Assembly: GCA_009760855.2 (NCBI GenBank)
Contig: WPIO01000055.1
Span: 2,023,501-2,087,500 of the forward strand
DNA from: Cristatella mucedo
Taxonomy: Eukaryota > Bryozoa > Phylactolaemata > Cristatellidae
DNA: 64,000 bases
Reading direction: 5' to 3'
Positions 11,325 to 23,640 of this stretch are shown one piece after another. The notes under the pieces are model-generated. The model had not been told where the DNA came from. It searched no databases and saw only the letters and a program-made list of their open reading frames with translations. Made by a program: the position numbers and the translations under genes. Numbering within the stretch: position 1 is the first letter of the stretch; the number at the start of each line of letters is the position of its first letter.

Positions 11325-11506
11325 GATGTGTGAATTTGCATGCTAACCCTATGCATGTCAACTCAAATCATGTTATGCTTGTTGACATAGAGCATACCTA
11401 CTACTAGTCATTTGATCGAGCTTCCTTTGCAGCAAATGTAAAGTGATAGAAAGAGATTAAGTTATCTGAGGGTTCCATACAAATGTATTATTATTATTAC
11501 TAACGG
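11325..11506 (+). mobile_element. LINE family 2, 3' end
   Basis: CATGCTAACCCTATGCATGTC through GCAGCAAATGTAAAGTG and AGAAAGAGATTAAGTT, ending in ATTATTATTATTA. Confidence 0.8.
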
Positions 11507-11629
11507 CTGACGTCCATGTGGTTTTGTCCTTCATCTGGCGATCGAACCGCACTGTACCATCCTTGTGACGACCTTTGTGTACTGATATGTTTTCTGACGG
11601 AGCTACGGCTGCGAGTCATATCTCTAACC

Positions 11630-11752
11630 ATATTATGCATGCTGACTGCATGTTACTACTAAGCATTTAATTGTGCTTACTTTTCAACGTACACAGTGCC
11701 CAGAGAGAGAGGGTCCCGTGCAAATGTATAATCATTATTTTTATTACTGTTT
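11630..11752 (+). mobile_element. LINE family 2, degenerate 3' end
   Basis: A weaker match than its neighbours: GCATGCTGACTGCATG, then CAGTGCCCAGAGAGAG, then an AT-rich tail. It is the third consecutive sense-oriented 3' end in about 1.2 kb. Confidence 0.6.
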
Positions 11753-12142
11753 AATCTCCGGTCAGGCATTCGGCTTACATGAGTGCTCTCGCGTTCCCGA
11801 TGCGGTGTATGTAAAGTGAAAGTTTGAGCTGGTCGCGAAACCCATTACACATACTTGCCAACGTAGCCACAATCGTAGACCAGTGTCCACCAACGAGTGC
11901 ACGATTAATTTTCAAATCTCCAAAGCTGATCAAAATCAAACGGCACTCTCAATTGCTAGAGAATCGCTGCAAGTCCAGCATGCCCTCTAGCAGATGGAAA
12001 GCAGCAAGACAGTGGAAGATACGCTGTTACGCTACGAGTACCCTCGTGCAAAAGCACTGCCTATCCCGGTGCACGATTGTTTCTTGGTATTTTAAAGGCG
12101 ATAATGACAGCCTCATCCGGTGTTGCCAGGATAGGTCCTTAA
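11753..12142. other. Interval without recognised gene
   Basis: A 121-codon open frame (11824-12189) resembles no family I know and runs into the adjacent LINE. I do not call it a gene. Confidence 0.5.
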
Positions 12143-12630
12143 TGATAATAATAATAATGCACTTGATAAAGCGCCCTCAGAGAACTTAATCTCTTTCTAG
12201 GCATTTTTACATTTGCTGCAAAGTAAAATGCAATTGAATGGTAAGTAAAATCATGCCTGAAAAACAAACAAAATGAATAATATGGTCAGGGGTGACATGC
12301 ACAGGGTCAGCATGCAAATGTGGTTAGTGGCAGCATGCACAGTGTCAGCACGCATAAGCACATGAAGGACGAATCACAGGGACCCGCTAAATGCTGTCCT
12401 AAATAGGTATGTTTTTAGGTTCCTTTTAAATGTGGTCAGGTCAGGGGATGTTCTGACGCAGGTCGGGAGGAAGTTCCAGGCTTTGGGAGCATACGAACTA
12501 AACGCACGGTCTCCAAAGGATTTGAGGTTTGTAAGGGGTATTTGTAGACTGCTAGGATTCCGAAAAGCGGGTGGTACGATGCTTGGCCTGGTGGGGGAGT
12601 AGATCTGGGAGATAGGCTGGAGCCAAAGAA
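12143..12630 (-). mobile_element. LINE family 2, 3' end with end of RT C-terminal domain
   Basis: The antisense translation gives [16 protein letters not shown] and [14 protein letters not shown], the conserved end of CR1/L2 ORF2. The 3' UTR and an (ATT)n tail follow on the low-coordinate side. 5'-truncated. Confidence 0.88.
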
Positions 12631-13104
12631 TGATTCCATTGATGGCATTATTTGCTAGATTCATGAGCGAAGAAACGCGACGCAAAAGCAGAAGATATGC
12701 TCGCAAGAATAGGTATACTCACAAGAATAGACCAAATAGGCTAAGAGTCCCGCACCTCCGGCCAGAGCCAGCAAGCTTATGCAGCTCGTCTTCATCCTCA
12801 GCTCCTCGACCAGTCCGCTGAACGCCGGCGTCCGCATTCTGACACGTGACGTGCAAGCGGTGCCATCCTTAGCCGCAGCAGAAGGCCGACTCCTGCCCGA
12901 ACGCCAGTCAATCTCCGGTCTCGAATCGAATGCTAGCGCATGCAATGGGGCAATTAGTGGCTTCTTGTCTGCAGTGCTCACCTACCAGCACCCGCCCGCT
13001 TGGCCCTGTAGTGATAGTAACGATAATACAAACAATAGGTCGTTTGTATGTAGCCAGAGGAGAACTCAGCGTAATGCATCTTATTCTGTAACTTCGTGAG
13101 CTCG
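12631..13104. other. Interval without recognised gene
   Basis: Overlapping open frames on both strands at 12661-13099, none with a recognisable motif. Confidence 0.45.
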
Positions 13105-13345
13105 CAAGAACTAAATGGGTCCTGTTCTGGAGAGCCAACAGACTTCATATCAAACGACAAAGAAACGCGAGGAACATACACGTTGAATCGGAAGTGCAGT
13201 CAAGGAAGTGAATTGAGTGAAAGTAATGGCTCAGGACGGCTGGAAAAGATCTGCCGCAGTCAGCAGCATGAGAGGATGTCATTGCGTAAGAATTGTGGAG
13301 CTGAGCTCAGGCCATCAGTAAACTTGACTTAACAGGCTCGTCGTA
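13105..13345 (-). mobile_element. LINE family 1, degenerate 3' end
   Basis: Antisense: AGCCAACAGACTTCAT, then ATTGCGTAAGAATTGTGGA, the hallmarks of the family 1 ORF2 end, with many substitutions and small indels. Confidence 0.7.
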
Positions 13346-15076
13346 CAACGGTAACGTTCAGTCATTGCTTAAACGTAGGACGTTGCAACGAGTGACCACA
13401 TCCAAATGATCCTTGCCAGTATAGTTCCCGGGTCGTCGTTCAAAACTGGCAGACAACATACGGCCCAAATAATTGATCATACTACACTCCGTATGGTGGC
13501 ATCACTTGACAAGCAGAATACGATGCCTGCACGAGTGACACTATGGCTGAGTGACTGCTTGGCTGGGCTATATTCGCCCGGCGTTGGAAGTCGAAGGACG
13601 AGCATGATTTAGCGCAATTTCCTCCGGATGCCATTTGTTAATGTCCCCTGCAGTACACGATCGCTGAGCGGTCGAGTCGTCCACCGCCGCTGCACGCTAC
13701 CACTGTACTGCTCCCTACCACTGCACCGCGGCTGGCGAAAACGATTTTACCATCAACATTTCGCCAGGAAACGCGAACTCTTTTCAAACTCTTCCGTCTT
13801 CTTTAAGACGTTCACGGCATGAAAACCGGGGGCTCGGGGGTTAGATAATTCATGCTTGATAAACAGCTACGTGCAACCTGGCCTGAGCAGTTTGCTGCTA
13901 GCAGCCTGTGCTCTGGTGTCTAGGTAGGCTTGCTGCTGCTAGTTACGGTTTCGATGAGGGGCCCCGTCAGGACGCCACCGCAGGCCACAGCGACTACCAG
14001 CATACCATCGGTCGTTCGATTGTGCTAGTTTGGTTAGGGTTCGCGGTAGAGCTTTCGAGGGACTGCTTAATGGCGCATTACCACTACATTTCTTTAAGCA
14101 GAAATCCTTCTCAGCCGTTAGGAGTAGAGCGCAGCTGAAGCCGTGGGGTTAACAAACCCGGCCTGTCTGCCGGACGTCGATTGTCGCGTATATCAGAGGA
14201 TAGGAGAGGCAGCTCAGGTGCCGCGACCGCTACGTAACGCAAAGAAAGCTGTTTTTACTCAGTGGCTCCTCAGCAGCAGCACCTCGGACAGCAGCTACTC
14301 GGACGTCCCCTCCAAATAAACTGTCCCGTCCAGGCCCAGTCCGAGGCCGCGCTTGTTTCGGTTATGTCTCAGCAGCCGCCCTATAGCTCAATCCGGCGCT
14401 GCTACTGGCTTTCGTCAAGCTGCTTAGCTTTCCAAAGAGCTCAGTGCTGACTGCTTGCTTAGCCCCTACGGAAATGTCTCATAGTTTCGGTTATGTCTCA
14501 GCAGCCGCCCTATACGAGGAGGAGGGAGAGGCTTTCCGAATTATGTCGCATTAGCCCTCCCTACAAGGGTGGGGGTGGCTAAAAGGGGCAATGGGCAAGG
14601 CTACAGCTCTGCTAGGGTGCGTTAGACGGCTCGGTTGGACGTCCAGCTTGAAACCTCCGCGGTTAAATTGTATTGCTCCAGCTTGCAACGGGCAATTCAC
14701 AATTGCCTGCTGCAGGACTGTAAGTCGCGACCGGATCGCTAAATTCGCGTACCTTGCCCCTAGGCGAAGGCCCATAAGTCGCTACATAAATGAAGCTGCT
14801 TAATCAGCCGACCTTTACTTTATCCGAGTCAGCTGTAGCTAAAGATCATTGCTGGGATCTAGCTAGCTTGTTTGCATAGCTTAGTCAGTAAGACAAATAC
14901 TTCTGCATAGCCTGCACAGGGCAGATGGCTTGTCTAACTAATTCAAAATGTATGCGTGGTTTCATAGTTTTAAGCGACGGTCTGGCGTCCGTTTAGGGCT
15001 GAGCTTAATTCGCTATCAGCCTTTATTCTCCCCCCACCCACCATTCGATCGTCGAAAACGCGAGCACCTCACGATA
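13346..15076. other. Interval without recognised gene
   Basis: Nothing recognisable except a direct repeat of 31 bp at 14355-14385 and 14484-14514. Confidence 0.5.
14355..14514. repeat. 31-bp direct repeat, period 129
   Basis: The segments at 14355-14385 and 14484-14514 are identical (beginning GTTTCGGTTATGTCTCAGC). The spacer between them is not obviously repeated. Confidence 0.9.
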
Positions 15077-16070
15077 ACTTAATAATAATAATAATAATAA
15101 TAATACACTTGGTAAAGTGCCCTCAGAGAACTCAATCTCTTTCTAGGCACTTTACATTTGCTGCAAAAGAAACACGATCGAATGGTGAGTGGTATCATGC
15201 TTGACGAGCAACATGAATAGCATGGTTAGGGGTGACATGCACAGGGTCAGCATGCAAGTGTAGTCAGTGGCAGCATTCAGCGAGCGTAAACACATAAAGG
15301 ACAAATCACAGGGACCCACTAAATGCTGTCATAAATAGGTGAGTTTGTAAGTTCTTTATAAATGTAGTCAAGCAAGAGGATGTCGTGATGCAAATCGGGA
15401 GTGAGTTCCGGGCTTTGGGAGCATACGAACTAAATGCACGGTCCCAAAAGGATTTGAGGTTTGCATGAGGTATAGGTAAACAGTTGGGTTGGTCCCGCGG
15501 TTAAGGTGCTCGCCCCGACTAAGTGAAAGCCTAGATTATGCTTGGCAATCACATCGGCAAGAGGGAGAGTATAAACCGTGAAAAGAACCGTACCAAGCAC
15601 GGAGCCCTGAGGTACCCCATATTTCAGAGGTACCTCGGATGATCTTTGTCCGTTCACATCAATACTCTGGAGTTTTCCACTGTGATAGGACCTGAACCAT
15701 TGCAGAGCAGTGCCAGTGATGCCCAGGCGAGATGAGAGGCGCTCAAGAAGGACTTGGTGATCAACGGTATAAAAAGCTGCCGAAAGATCGAGCAAAACAA
15801 GCAGAGATGCTTTACCCATGTCTGCATTCCTAAATAGGTTGTTGTACACCCGAAGTAATGCTGACTCTGTGGAGTGATTAGCTCTAAAGCCAGACTGGAA
15901 CTTACTAGCATGGTTTGAAGTATCAAAAATGAGTTTAGCTGGTTCAGCATGAGTTCAACATAATCTCTATCCAGGTTTTGTATAGCTCGCAAGAAGCTGC
16001 TGAAATGGCGATGCAAGAGAATCAACAACCCAGAGTTAGTGACATGCATGGAACAATCATGCAAAACCAA
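15077..16070 (-). mobile_element. LINE family 2, internally rearranged copy
   Basis: From high to low coordinates, on the minus strand: part of the RT domain ([40 protein letters not shown]), stopping before the YADD motif, then the 3' UTR and an (ATT)n tail. The C-terminal domain between them is missing. At the junction (15483-15520) sits a SINE-B head fragment. Confidence 0.85.
15483..15520 (+). mobile_element. SINE-B tRNA-head fragment
   Basis: TTGGTCCCGCGGTTAAGGTG and GCTCGCCCCGA match the A-box end of SINE-B (see 41545-41720). It lies exactly at the deletion junction of the surrounding LINE. Confidence 0.65.
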
Positions 16071-16234
16071 GCAGGTATCATATTAGACCAGCATGCTAAA
16101 GCTAAAATGAAGACTACCCAGGGCCACTCACTTATGGCCTCCGGTTAGTTACCTCCGGCTACTAACATGCACCGAATAATTCGCAGGTATGCACAGCACA
16201 CCGGAACCAACAATTCAAACAAGTTTACTTAGGC

Positions 16235-16585
16235 AAAGAGAAAGCTGACTGGATCGGACGCATCTTTAGCTGTGACTTGATAGATGCATGGTCGTTGGTG
16301 GTATTGACCATAGTTGAAAGCAAGTTCCAGGCTCCTGAAAGGCTCGATCACCAAAAGCTGTAAACTTAGTGTGAGGGTAAATGACCGATGCTTACGAGCC
16401 GATGGAGCGGAAACACGCAAAGTGAACAAAGAGAAACGAGGCTGATGCAAGTGAAGTGAGGTGTAAGCCAAACTGAGGATGTCTTGAAATCAATTTACTG
16501 CTTGATAGAAGCCAGTGAAGCTCATACAGAAGTGGTGTGAGGTGGCTGCTATGCCGTTGACGACAGACCAGACTGGCCTCAGTTA
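16235..16585 (-). mobile_element. L2-type LINE C-terminal domain, diverged family
   Basis: Antisense reading gives CRQRHSSHLTPLLYELHWL, the L2-type motif after the RT, but with no close match to families 1 or 2. A related piece occurs at 52500-52880. Confidence 0.6.
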
Positions 16586-16611
16586 AAAAGATATATAATT
16601 CATTTGTACTG

Positions 16612-17098
16612 CCCTCTAAGAGAAGGTTTTGTCGCTCACTTTGAGGTCACTTCATTTCTTGGCTCCAGCCTCTCTCTCTCAGATCTACTCCCCCACCAGG
16701 TTAAGCATCGTACCACCCGCTTTTCGGAATCCAACGGTCTACCAATACCTCGTACAAACCTCAAATCTTTTGGAGACCGTGCATTTAGTTCGTATGCTCC
16801 CAAAGCCTGGAACCCACTCCCGACTTGCGTCAGAACATCCCCTGACTTGACCACATTTAAAAAGAACTTAAAAACACACCTATATAGGACAGCAATTAGT
16901 GGGTCCTAAACTAATCACATTTGCATGCTGACCCTGTGCATGTCATCCCTAACCATGTTATTCATGTTGTTTATCAAGTATGATATTACTCACCATTCAA
17001 TCGTGTTTCCCTTTGCAGCAAATGTAAAGTGCATACAAAGAGATTGAGTTCTCTGAGGGCACTTTATCAAGTGTATTATTGCTATTATTATTATTATT
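16612..17098 (+). mobile_element. LINE family 2, 3' end with RT C-terminal domain
   Basis: It reads [20 protein letters not shown] (one substitution), then [16 protein letters not shown] and a stop, then the 3' UTR and a TATTATTATTATT tail. A SINE-B fragment follows directly. Confidence 0.88.
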
Positions 17099-17150
17099 CA
17101 GGTGCTTCACATATGCCACGGGGCCCCCGAGCCCACGACTGCATCAGTTT
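17099..17150 (-). mobile_element. SINE-B fragment
   Basis: CAGGTGCTTCACATATGCC and CGAGCCCACGACTGC correspond to the B-box and body of SINE-B; truncated on both sides. Confidence 0.6.
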
Positions 17151-17689
17151 CTGATGATCAAGCTCATGTCAAGAGTCCTAAATAAAGGAAACAACAATAC
17201 TCAGGCTAGTGCTCAGAAGGTAGCTCGTCGGCCGACAGCTTTATGCTAGGGCATGCATTAGCACAAGCATGATCAAACGTAGGGCATTAAGAAGTTCCAC
17301 TAGGGTTTTAGAGCTTATCACTCCACAAGAGTCAGCAGATTGTAGAATGTGCAAGTGCCGAAGACCTCGGGAATGGAGCCCTAGGTAGAGAGTCTCTCTG
17401 CTTGTTTTACCGGATCTCTCAGAAGCGTTTGGTATCTCAGTGGGATACTTCAGAGCACGGATATCAGCAGGCACCGGTCATCAGGGAAATTTTAAAGATG
17501 GGGCACCATAAATATTTGTGCTTGGGCCACGTCGGTTCACAATCTATATGCTTCCTCTTGTCGATGTAGTCAGCTAGCACAATACAGGATTTCATTTTTA
17601 TGCAGATGAAACACAGCAATGCCTGTGCTGTGATCTCTTCCTGCCTTTCAGTGCTCTCATAACACCTGGCTGCATGTATATTGCTGACA

Positions 17690-18025
17690 TTCATAGTTGA
17701 ATGGAAGCAAACTTACACACTACGACTGTGGAACTCGCTTCCAAAATTCTTACGCAACGACAACTACTCTCCTGCTGCCGACTATGGCTCATCCTTTTCA
17801 GTGGTCCTGAGCTGCTACTTCCATGCTACTTACTACCTCAACTGCTCTCCTGACTCTGCTATGCTTCCCTCTTTCTCATTGTTACGTGAGACGAAGTCTG
17901 CTGGCTAACGCATGCGTACCGAAAGCCGCTTAGGCTGTGAGTGCGCTATAGACTCTCCTGCGTAACCACCACATAGTCTTTATGACTTTGTGGTTACAGA
18001 CGGAGATACATTACATTACTAGTCA
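17690..18025 (+). mobile_element. LINE family 1, 3' end
   Basis: It reads LRLWNSLPKFLRND and [20 protein letters not shown], then CGTAACCACCACATAGTC and the ATTACATTAC tail. Only the end of ORF2 is present. Confidence 0.85.
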
Positions 18026-21000
18026 TGGGCAAGCCTAGTAATATTCAGAAATAGGAAAGCTTAGCATGAAAATGGGCTGGCAAGCATATTTCCGGTGGCG
18101 TCAGCAGGCAATCGGCATGATTAAACAGGTGTCGACAAAGTGTGCTGCCAACGGGACCAATGGCGAAACACAGCCACTACCCACTAATCTTGTTAGGCCG
18201 CTATGCTCATACGACTGTGCCGAGGAGCCGGTGACTCCTTCGTGCTAGTTAATTTCTCTCATTCGTCTGGTCAGAACATGGACGCAAACGCAGCGCTCGT
18301 AACGGCGATAGTCTCAGCCGACGCGCGACGAATCGAGCCGGCGAGCTACTTGAAGGTGCTTCACCAATGCACGCAGATATGCCAACTGCAGCAGGAAATC
18401 GGCAGCGACAAACAGCGCTCATATCTTAACCTATCAAGTCCATATCCACAATGTAGACAAGTCTAGTTGACAGCATCGGGCAGCTACAGACGTCCAACAG
18501 CGGCCACCGACGTATGCCGACGGCTGTCGGTGGCCTAGAGCCAAATTCAGCTCCGATGCTAATGCCGAGGTTGGAGTCCTGACTGCCCGCCTATCTCCGG
18601 GGCCAGCCTTTTATACGGCCTCACGAATGAACTATCGCATCGTCGAATAATCGCGAATACTTATTATACGCCATAATCCGACTGGTTTAGCTGGTGCCGC
18701 CGTGTTTTCAGCTGGAAAGGAGGCAGCACGAGAGTACATGTCACAACTGCCTGCCTGCCTATCTCATGGTGCCAGATTTTATACGGCCTCGGTCATTAGA
18801 GTATCGGATAATTACGTATTCGCGAATAATTATTATCAGCCATAATCTGGGACGGGGGAGGGTGTTCAGCTGGCGCTACAATTCCAAACGGAAGGCACAC
18901 ACTGGCTAGCCCGGCCAATCCGCCCCCGGGGACCCGGCGGCGACAGACACTGATTCCGGTCGCCTACCTCAGCCGGTATGGCTTATTGAGCGTCAAGAAA
19001 TAGCAACACAACTAATTAAACACAATTAATTTAAGCTCACGCGAGGGAGGACAGTGCTCTGATGGAATTGCACACTACCGACCCGTTATAGACCGACAGG
19101 AATTTCTGCTGCGGAGCACGACGGCCTTGAACTTTGTCTGCCGCGAGCAACCGCTCTGCGTTTTAGTTAGTACGATAGGTAGCTAAATCGCTAGCAACGA
19201 ACATTCCATAATATTATCCTTAATAATATACTATCTTATTAATATACATCTTATTAATTTGGGGGACATGAAAAATCTGGATAAAGATCAGTACAACTAT
19301 TACAGCCCAACGAATGGCTGGGAGTGGCGGCGCACTCCTGTAATCCTGCTACTGGGAGGCCGGAGTTGTCGGATGGCTTACGCTCGGGAGCACTCCCTGA
19401 CGTTGTCCTATGTCGATCGGGTGTCCGCACTAAGCTCGGCGCCAATATGGCCCCTCTGGGGGAGCCCGGAGGCGACCAGGTTGTCTAACGAGGAACGTAC
19501 CGGCCGAGGGCGGAAACGCAGCAGGCAAAAGTTCCCACGTGGAGCAGTAGTGGGATCGCGCCCGTGAATAGGCGGCGTCGAGGAGCCCGAGTTGTTGAGA
19601 TGGACGCAACTCTTTTTTTTTCTCCATTTACTGAATCTAGGTGTGTGACAAGATCTGGAAATGTCGTAAGGAACACAGCGAATATGACCTTTAAGCAGTT
19701 AGGACGTTACATTTAGGAAGATGCCGTCGGTACTAAACGACAGCTCGGAGAACGCGGTATCTATACAAACAATCTAGTTTTACCTAGGTTACATATGGGC
19801 AAGCAATGGAAAGATGATTATAGCAAGCGATGCTAGACGATAGCTCGGAGAACACGATATCTATGCATTCCGATTTTAGTTGTAAGAGTCCCGAGCAGCT
19901 TGGCAGACGGGCCAGTGTACATACAGCTGGTACAGCCAAATGATGGCGATCAATAGAACAGAGTGCTCGGGACGGACGGCTCGAGCGTGCTGTGGCAACA
20001 CGTACGTGTTTTACCAGCAAGTGACATTTGCCCGCGAAGTTAATGCGCTCATTACGTTGAAGTGAATGAGAATCAACTGCAGCCTTGTGGGTAGGGCTGC
20101 TCCTATACGTAAGTAAAATGCACTCCAACAGCTCGAGCTTCGCAGTGCCCCACCCCGAATGGCACAGCAAAGAATAGCGAGCGCATCGCGAAGAAATTCA
20201 CGCGCGGAGCAGCTCAGCTGCCCCAGAAGTGCACTTTTGCAAGTAAATAGCGGCCAAGTTCTTTAGCCGGCGGGCGGGGCGTTCGTGGAATGGTGGCGCT
20301 TGCGCGTCGTAGGTTTGCGGTTCCGCTCGTAATTGTTTAGCAGCGGAGCGAGGCTGCGAACGGGTGCATGGGCTGGCTGCCGTAGCGGTTTTAGCCGCTA
20401 TGTCAACTATCCGTAGCAATGCTACAGCCTGAACGATCCAAGTGCATGCCAGCGTTCGTTCCATGACATTTAACTGCCCGTTCTACGATTGCCTGACGGC
20501 AGGCTGGCACTCAGGCGAGCGCGCTTCAGGCGAGCCGAAGCTTTGAAATGCCGGTGTCCGTCTAGTGGCGTGACATGGGCTGCGCTGCGTGCACTGCCTA
20601 CGTCCACGCGCTCAAGGATGTAATGTAATGTATGGATGCTGACGCTGTGCCTAAGCTCACTATCCACACGTGCTTACTAAGAGATTAGATTATCCCAAAA
20701 CACTCTGAAAACTGTCTTATTACTGTTAAAACTACTATTACTGAAGCGACAATGTCTAAACCGACGAACTCGCTAATCATTCCACCGACTCGCGTCCAAC
20801 GTTCAATCTCGAGGCCGCGGTAAATGCTTTACTTCCGTTTCCGCCGCCTACCGGATTCGGCTCATGCAGGATTTTCGTGCCTGCTATCTCGGCGATTGCT
20901 AGCCGGCCGTGGCTGAATTGCTGGTTTTGCGACGGCCTGCTGACAGCGCCGCGTGGCCCGCCGCGCCGCGCGGCCTGCTGAAGTAGCGGAGCTTGACGAA

Positions 21001-21073
21001 CGACAGGCACTGTAGCACGCCGCCGCCGCTTTCGCGACCTCTTAGGCGTCGCTTCCGCCGTAGAAGCCGTAGA
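18026..21073. other. Interval without recognised gene
   Basis: It holds a diverged tandem duplication at 18580-18870 and several short open frames without known motifs. No RecQ helicase motif was seen on either strand. Confidence 0.45.
18580..18870. repeat. Diverged tandem duplication, period about 170 bp
   Basis: Two units share CTGCCxGCCTATCTC, TTTTATACGGCCTC, CGCGAATA, TTATTAT, CCATAATC and TTCAGCTGG in the same order, with many differences between. The family is unidentified. Confidence 0.65.
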
Positions 21074-21250
21074 TAATAATAATGACGATACATTTGTGCT
21101 ATTGCGCCCCCGGGGAACTCAAATCACTTTCTAGGCACTTTATATTTACTGCCAAGGAAGCGTGATCGAATGGTTAGCGATAGAGCGCTCAATGACTACG
21201 CAGCGCAAATAGCATGGTATAGGGTGACATGCGCAGGGTCTGCGAGCAGA
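21074..21250 (-). mobile_element. LINE family 2, 3'-UTR fragment
   Basis: ATAATAATAATGA tail, then TTTCTAGGCACTTTATATT and TAGGGTGACATGCGCAGG, antisense. Degenerate. Confidence 0.75.
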
Positions 21251-21414
21251 TGCGGCTCCGAGCAGTCGGCTATCGGTTAGACGTGCGGCCGGTGCTGATT
21301 GGTTGGCCTGCCGGTGCTGGTGCTCTTCCTCTTCCTGCTGCTTCCCGGTTGCCGTTTGCAAACGTGCCCCGAAGTACCGAGAGAACATCGCGCAGACCAC
21401 TGCGAAAACTGTTC

Positions 21415-21724
<310 letters not shown>

Positions 21725-21794
21725 AGTTTGCAAAGTGGCGAGGGAGCTCTCGAGAGCTGTTTCGGGAGCAAGCGGTGAATGCCGACCTAGATCG

Positions 21795-21900
21795 GACTTA
21801 CGCTGACCCACAAGGCCTGCCTGCCACGGCCTGGCTCCTTCATCCATAGCTGAACTGCTGCTCCAGTTTCAGCCTCATCGTGCCTCAGGTCATTCTTCAT
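21795..21900 (+). mobile_element. LINE family 1, internal fragment
   Basis: TACGCTGACCCACAAGGC and GAACTGCTGCTCCAGTTTCAG match the [19 protein letters not shown] segment of family 1 ORF2. Confidence 0.75.
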
Positions 21901-23124
21901 GCTTTCGGTGCTTGATGCCGTCCATGTCACTCACATCGTGGGTAATGATTCTCTTGCAGGAGGCTGTAAGATGCTTGGTTAGTCATGGAAGGCTCTCTCA
22001 CAGTGTCATACAAACGATCTGTTATTATTATTGTTGCTATTGCTATAGTCGTCATTATGCCTCCGATCTGCCATTTTTTTAGTCCCCCTCCTCTCCTTGC
22101 TAGGTCGTCCCCTCTGCACGTTGCTGGCCTGAGCGATCTGCCGTAGCTCGGGGTGTGCATCTGATTTGCCCACAGAAGGCCCCCCTTGCAGAGAGTGCAT
22201 GTGGGCTCAAGCTTGCTCAAACTTGCCCGCCTGCACGCACGCATGACCAGTTGTAATTTTAATATTTAAAAATGGCGGTTAGTTGCTATTTGTGATTGCG
22301 CGATAGTTTATTGCCGAGGAAGTATACAAGTATGGCACCCTGAGATAGGCGGGCAGTGAGGATTCGAGACTCGGTGCATTGGCATTGGAGCACTGATTGA
22401 AGCTCTGGGTCACACAGCCTTTAATGTACGTCGTGGATGCTGTTGAACGTCTGTAACCATCCGATGCTGTTAAATAGACTTGTGTGCATTATGGATACCG
22501 ACTCGATATGCTAAGGTAGACGACCGAAACGATACCGAGCACTTGCGTAGCGGCGCACACACGCAAACAGCTCAGCTACCACGGGTGGCACAGCCAGCAG
22601 GCTGAAGACTGGGCGCTCGTCGTAGCTAGCTGCCCGGGGTTCTGCCACTGTCGGCATATCTGCGTGCATTGGTGCAGCGCCCACAAGCAGCTAGCCGTGC
22701 TCCAAGGTTCAGGCGTCTCCAGTATTTGTGTCGCGAGTCGGTTATAACTAGCTCCGTTGCGAGAGCTGCATTTGTGGCTTAGTTGCGACCGGACGTGGAA
22801 GCTGCACATGGAGCGTTTGTGTAACACAGTTGTTGTCTCTCTGTAGCAGTTATGGCCGTCTGCGGTCTGTATCGCTGTGCCGTGCGCACGAAGGGGTTTA
22901 ATCGTACGAGTTCTGCTGCCTTGACCTCTGATGAAATGTGGCTCACTGCTTTCATCTCGTCCTCTCGTTTCTGCACGCACGTGACCGCCTTCGCATCTTT
23001 GAATCAGAGCCGTGCAGGTGAGTGAGGGCCGTTGTGTTGCATAGCACACACACGCGGCAAGTGATGCCTAAGTTGAGGCATCGCTCTCATCGCTTGCGTC
23101 GCTTACGCATCGTTGCTTGTTGCG
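21901..23124. other. Interval without recognised gene
   Basis: No transposon or exon recognised. Minus-strand open frames at 22576-23049 have no known motifs. Confidence 0.45.
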
Positions 23125-23215
23125 TGAATGAATGATGTCTGCTGGCTAGCGTGTGAGCATCAAAAGTCACGCGGGCTGTGAACGGGCTCTAAGTCATGGT
23201 GGCTTTGTGGAGATA
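23125..23215 (+). mobile_element. LINE family 1, degenerate 3' tip
   Basis: TGTCTGCTGGCTAGCGTG to GTCATGGTGGCTTTGTGGAG, corresponding to the end of ORF2 and the 3' UTR. Confidence 0.55.
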
Positions 23216-23289
23216 TAGATATAGATAAAGATATTTCTCTACTTTGACCTTGAGGCTGACCTTAGACTAGTAGCTAAGCAGAGGGAACA

Positions 23290-23640
23290 TGCTCTAGCTA
23301 CCAAAGAGGGTTGAATCTCTTTCTAGAGGCTTTATGTGTACACTTGCTGGAAAGGAAGTGCATCAATGGGTTAGTGATGGCTTGCACAAAATTGAGCATG
23401 CATAAGCACACTTAAGGATAATTCACACGGACCCAGCCACTGCAGTGATTAGCTGGTGGGCTTAAACATTTTTATAGATGTCTTTAAGTCGTGGGGGAAG
23501 GAAGTTGTGACATCCGTCGATGGTGAGTTTCAGGTTCAGGGAGCATAGGAACGGAAGGCATGGTCATTAAGGATTTCGAAGTTGATTAGAGGCACAGCTA
23601 AACGGTTTGAATCCGAAGTGTAGCTGGTACGTTGCGAGGC
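23290..23640 (-). mobile_element. LINE family 2, degenerate 3' end
   Basis: Antisense GAATCTCTTTCTAGAGGC, then GGATAATTCACACGGACCC and GTTTCAGGTTCAGGGAGC; many changes from the other copies, so an old insertion. Confidence 0.65.

Noticed and set aside
12631-13099. Overlapping open frames on both strands between two LINE fragments
   Set aside because: No motif, no splice-phase support and no similarity to the WRN modules.
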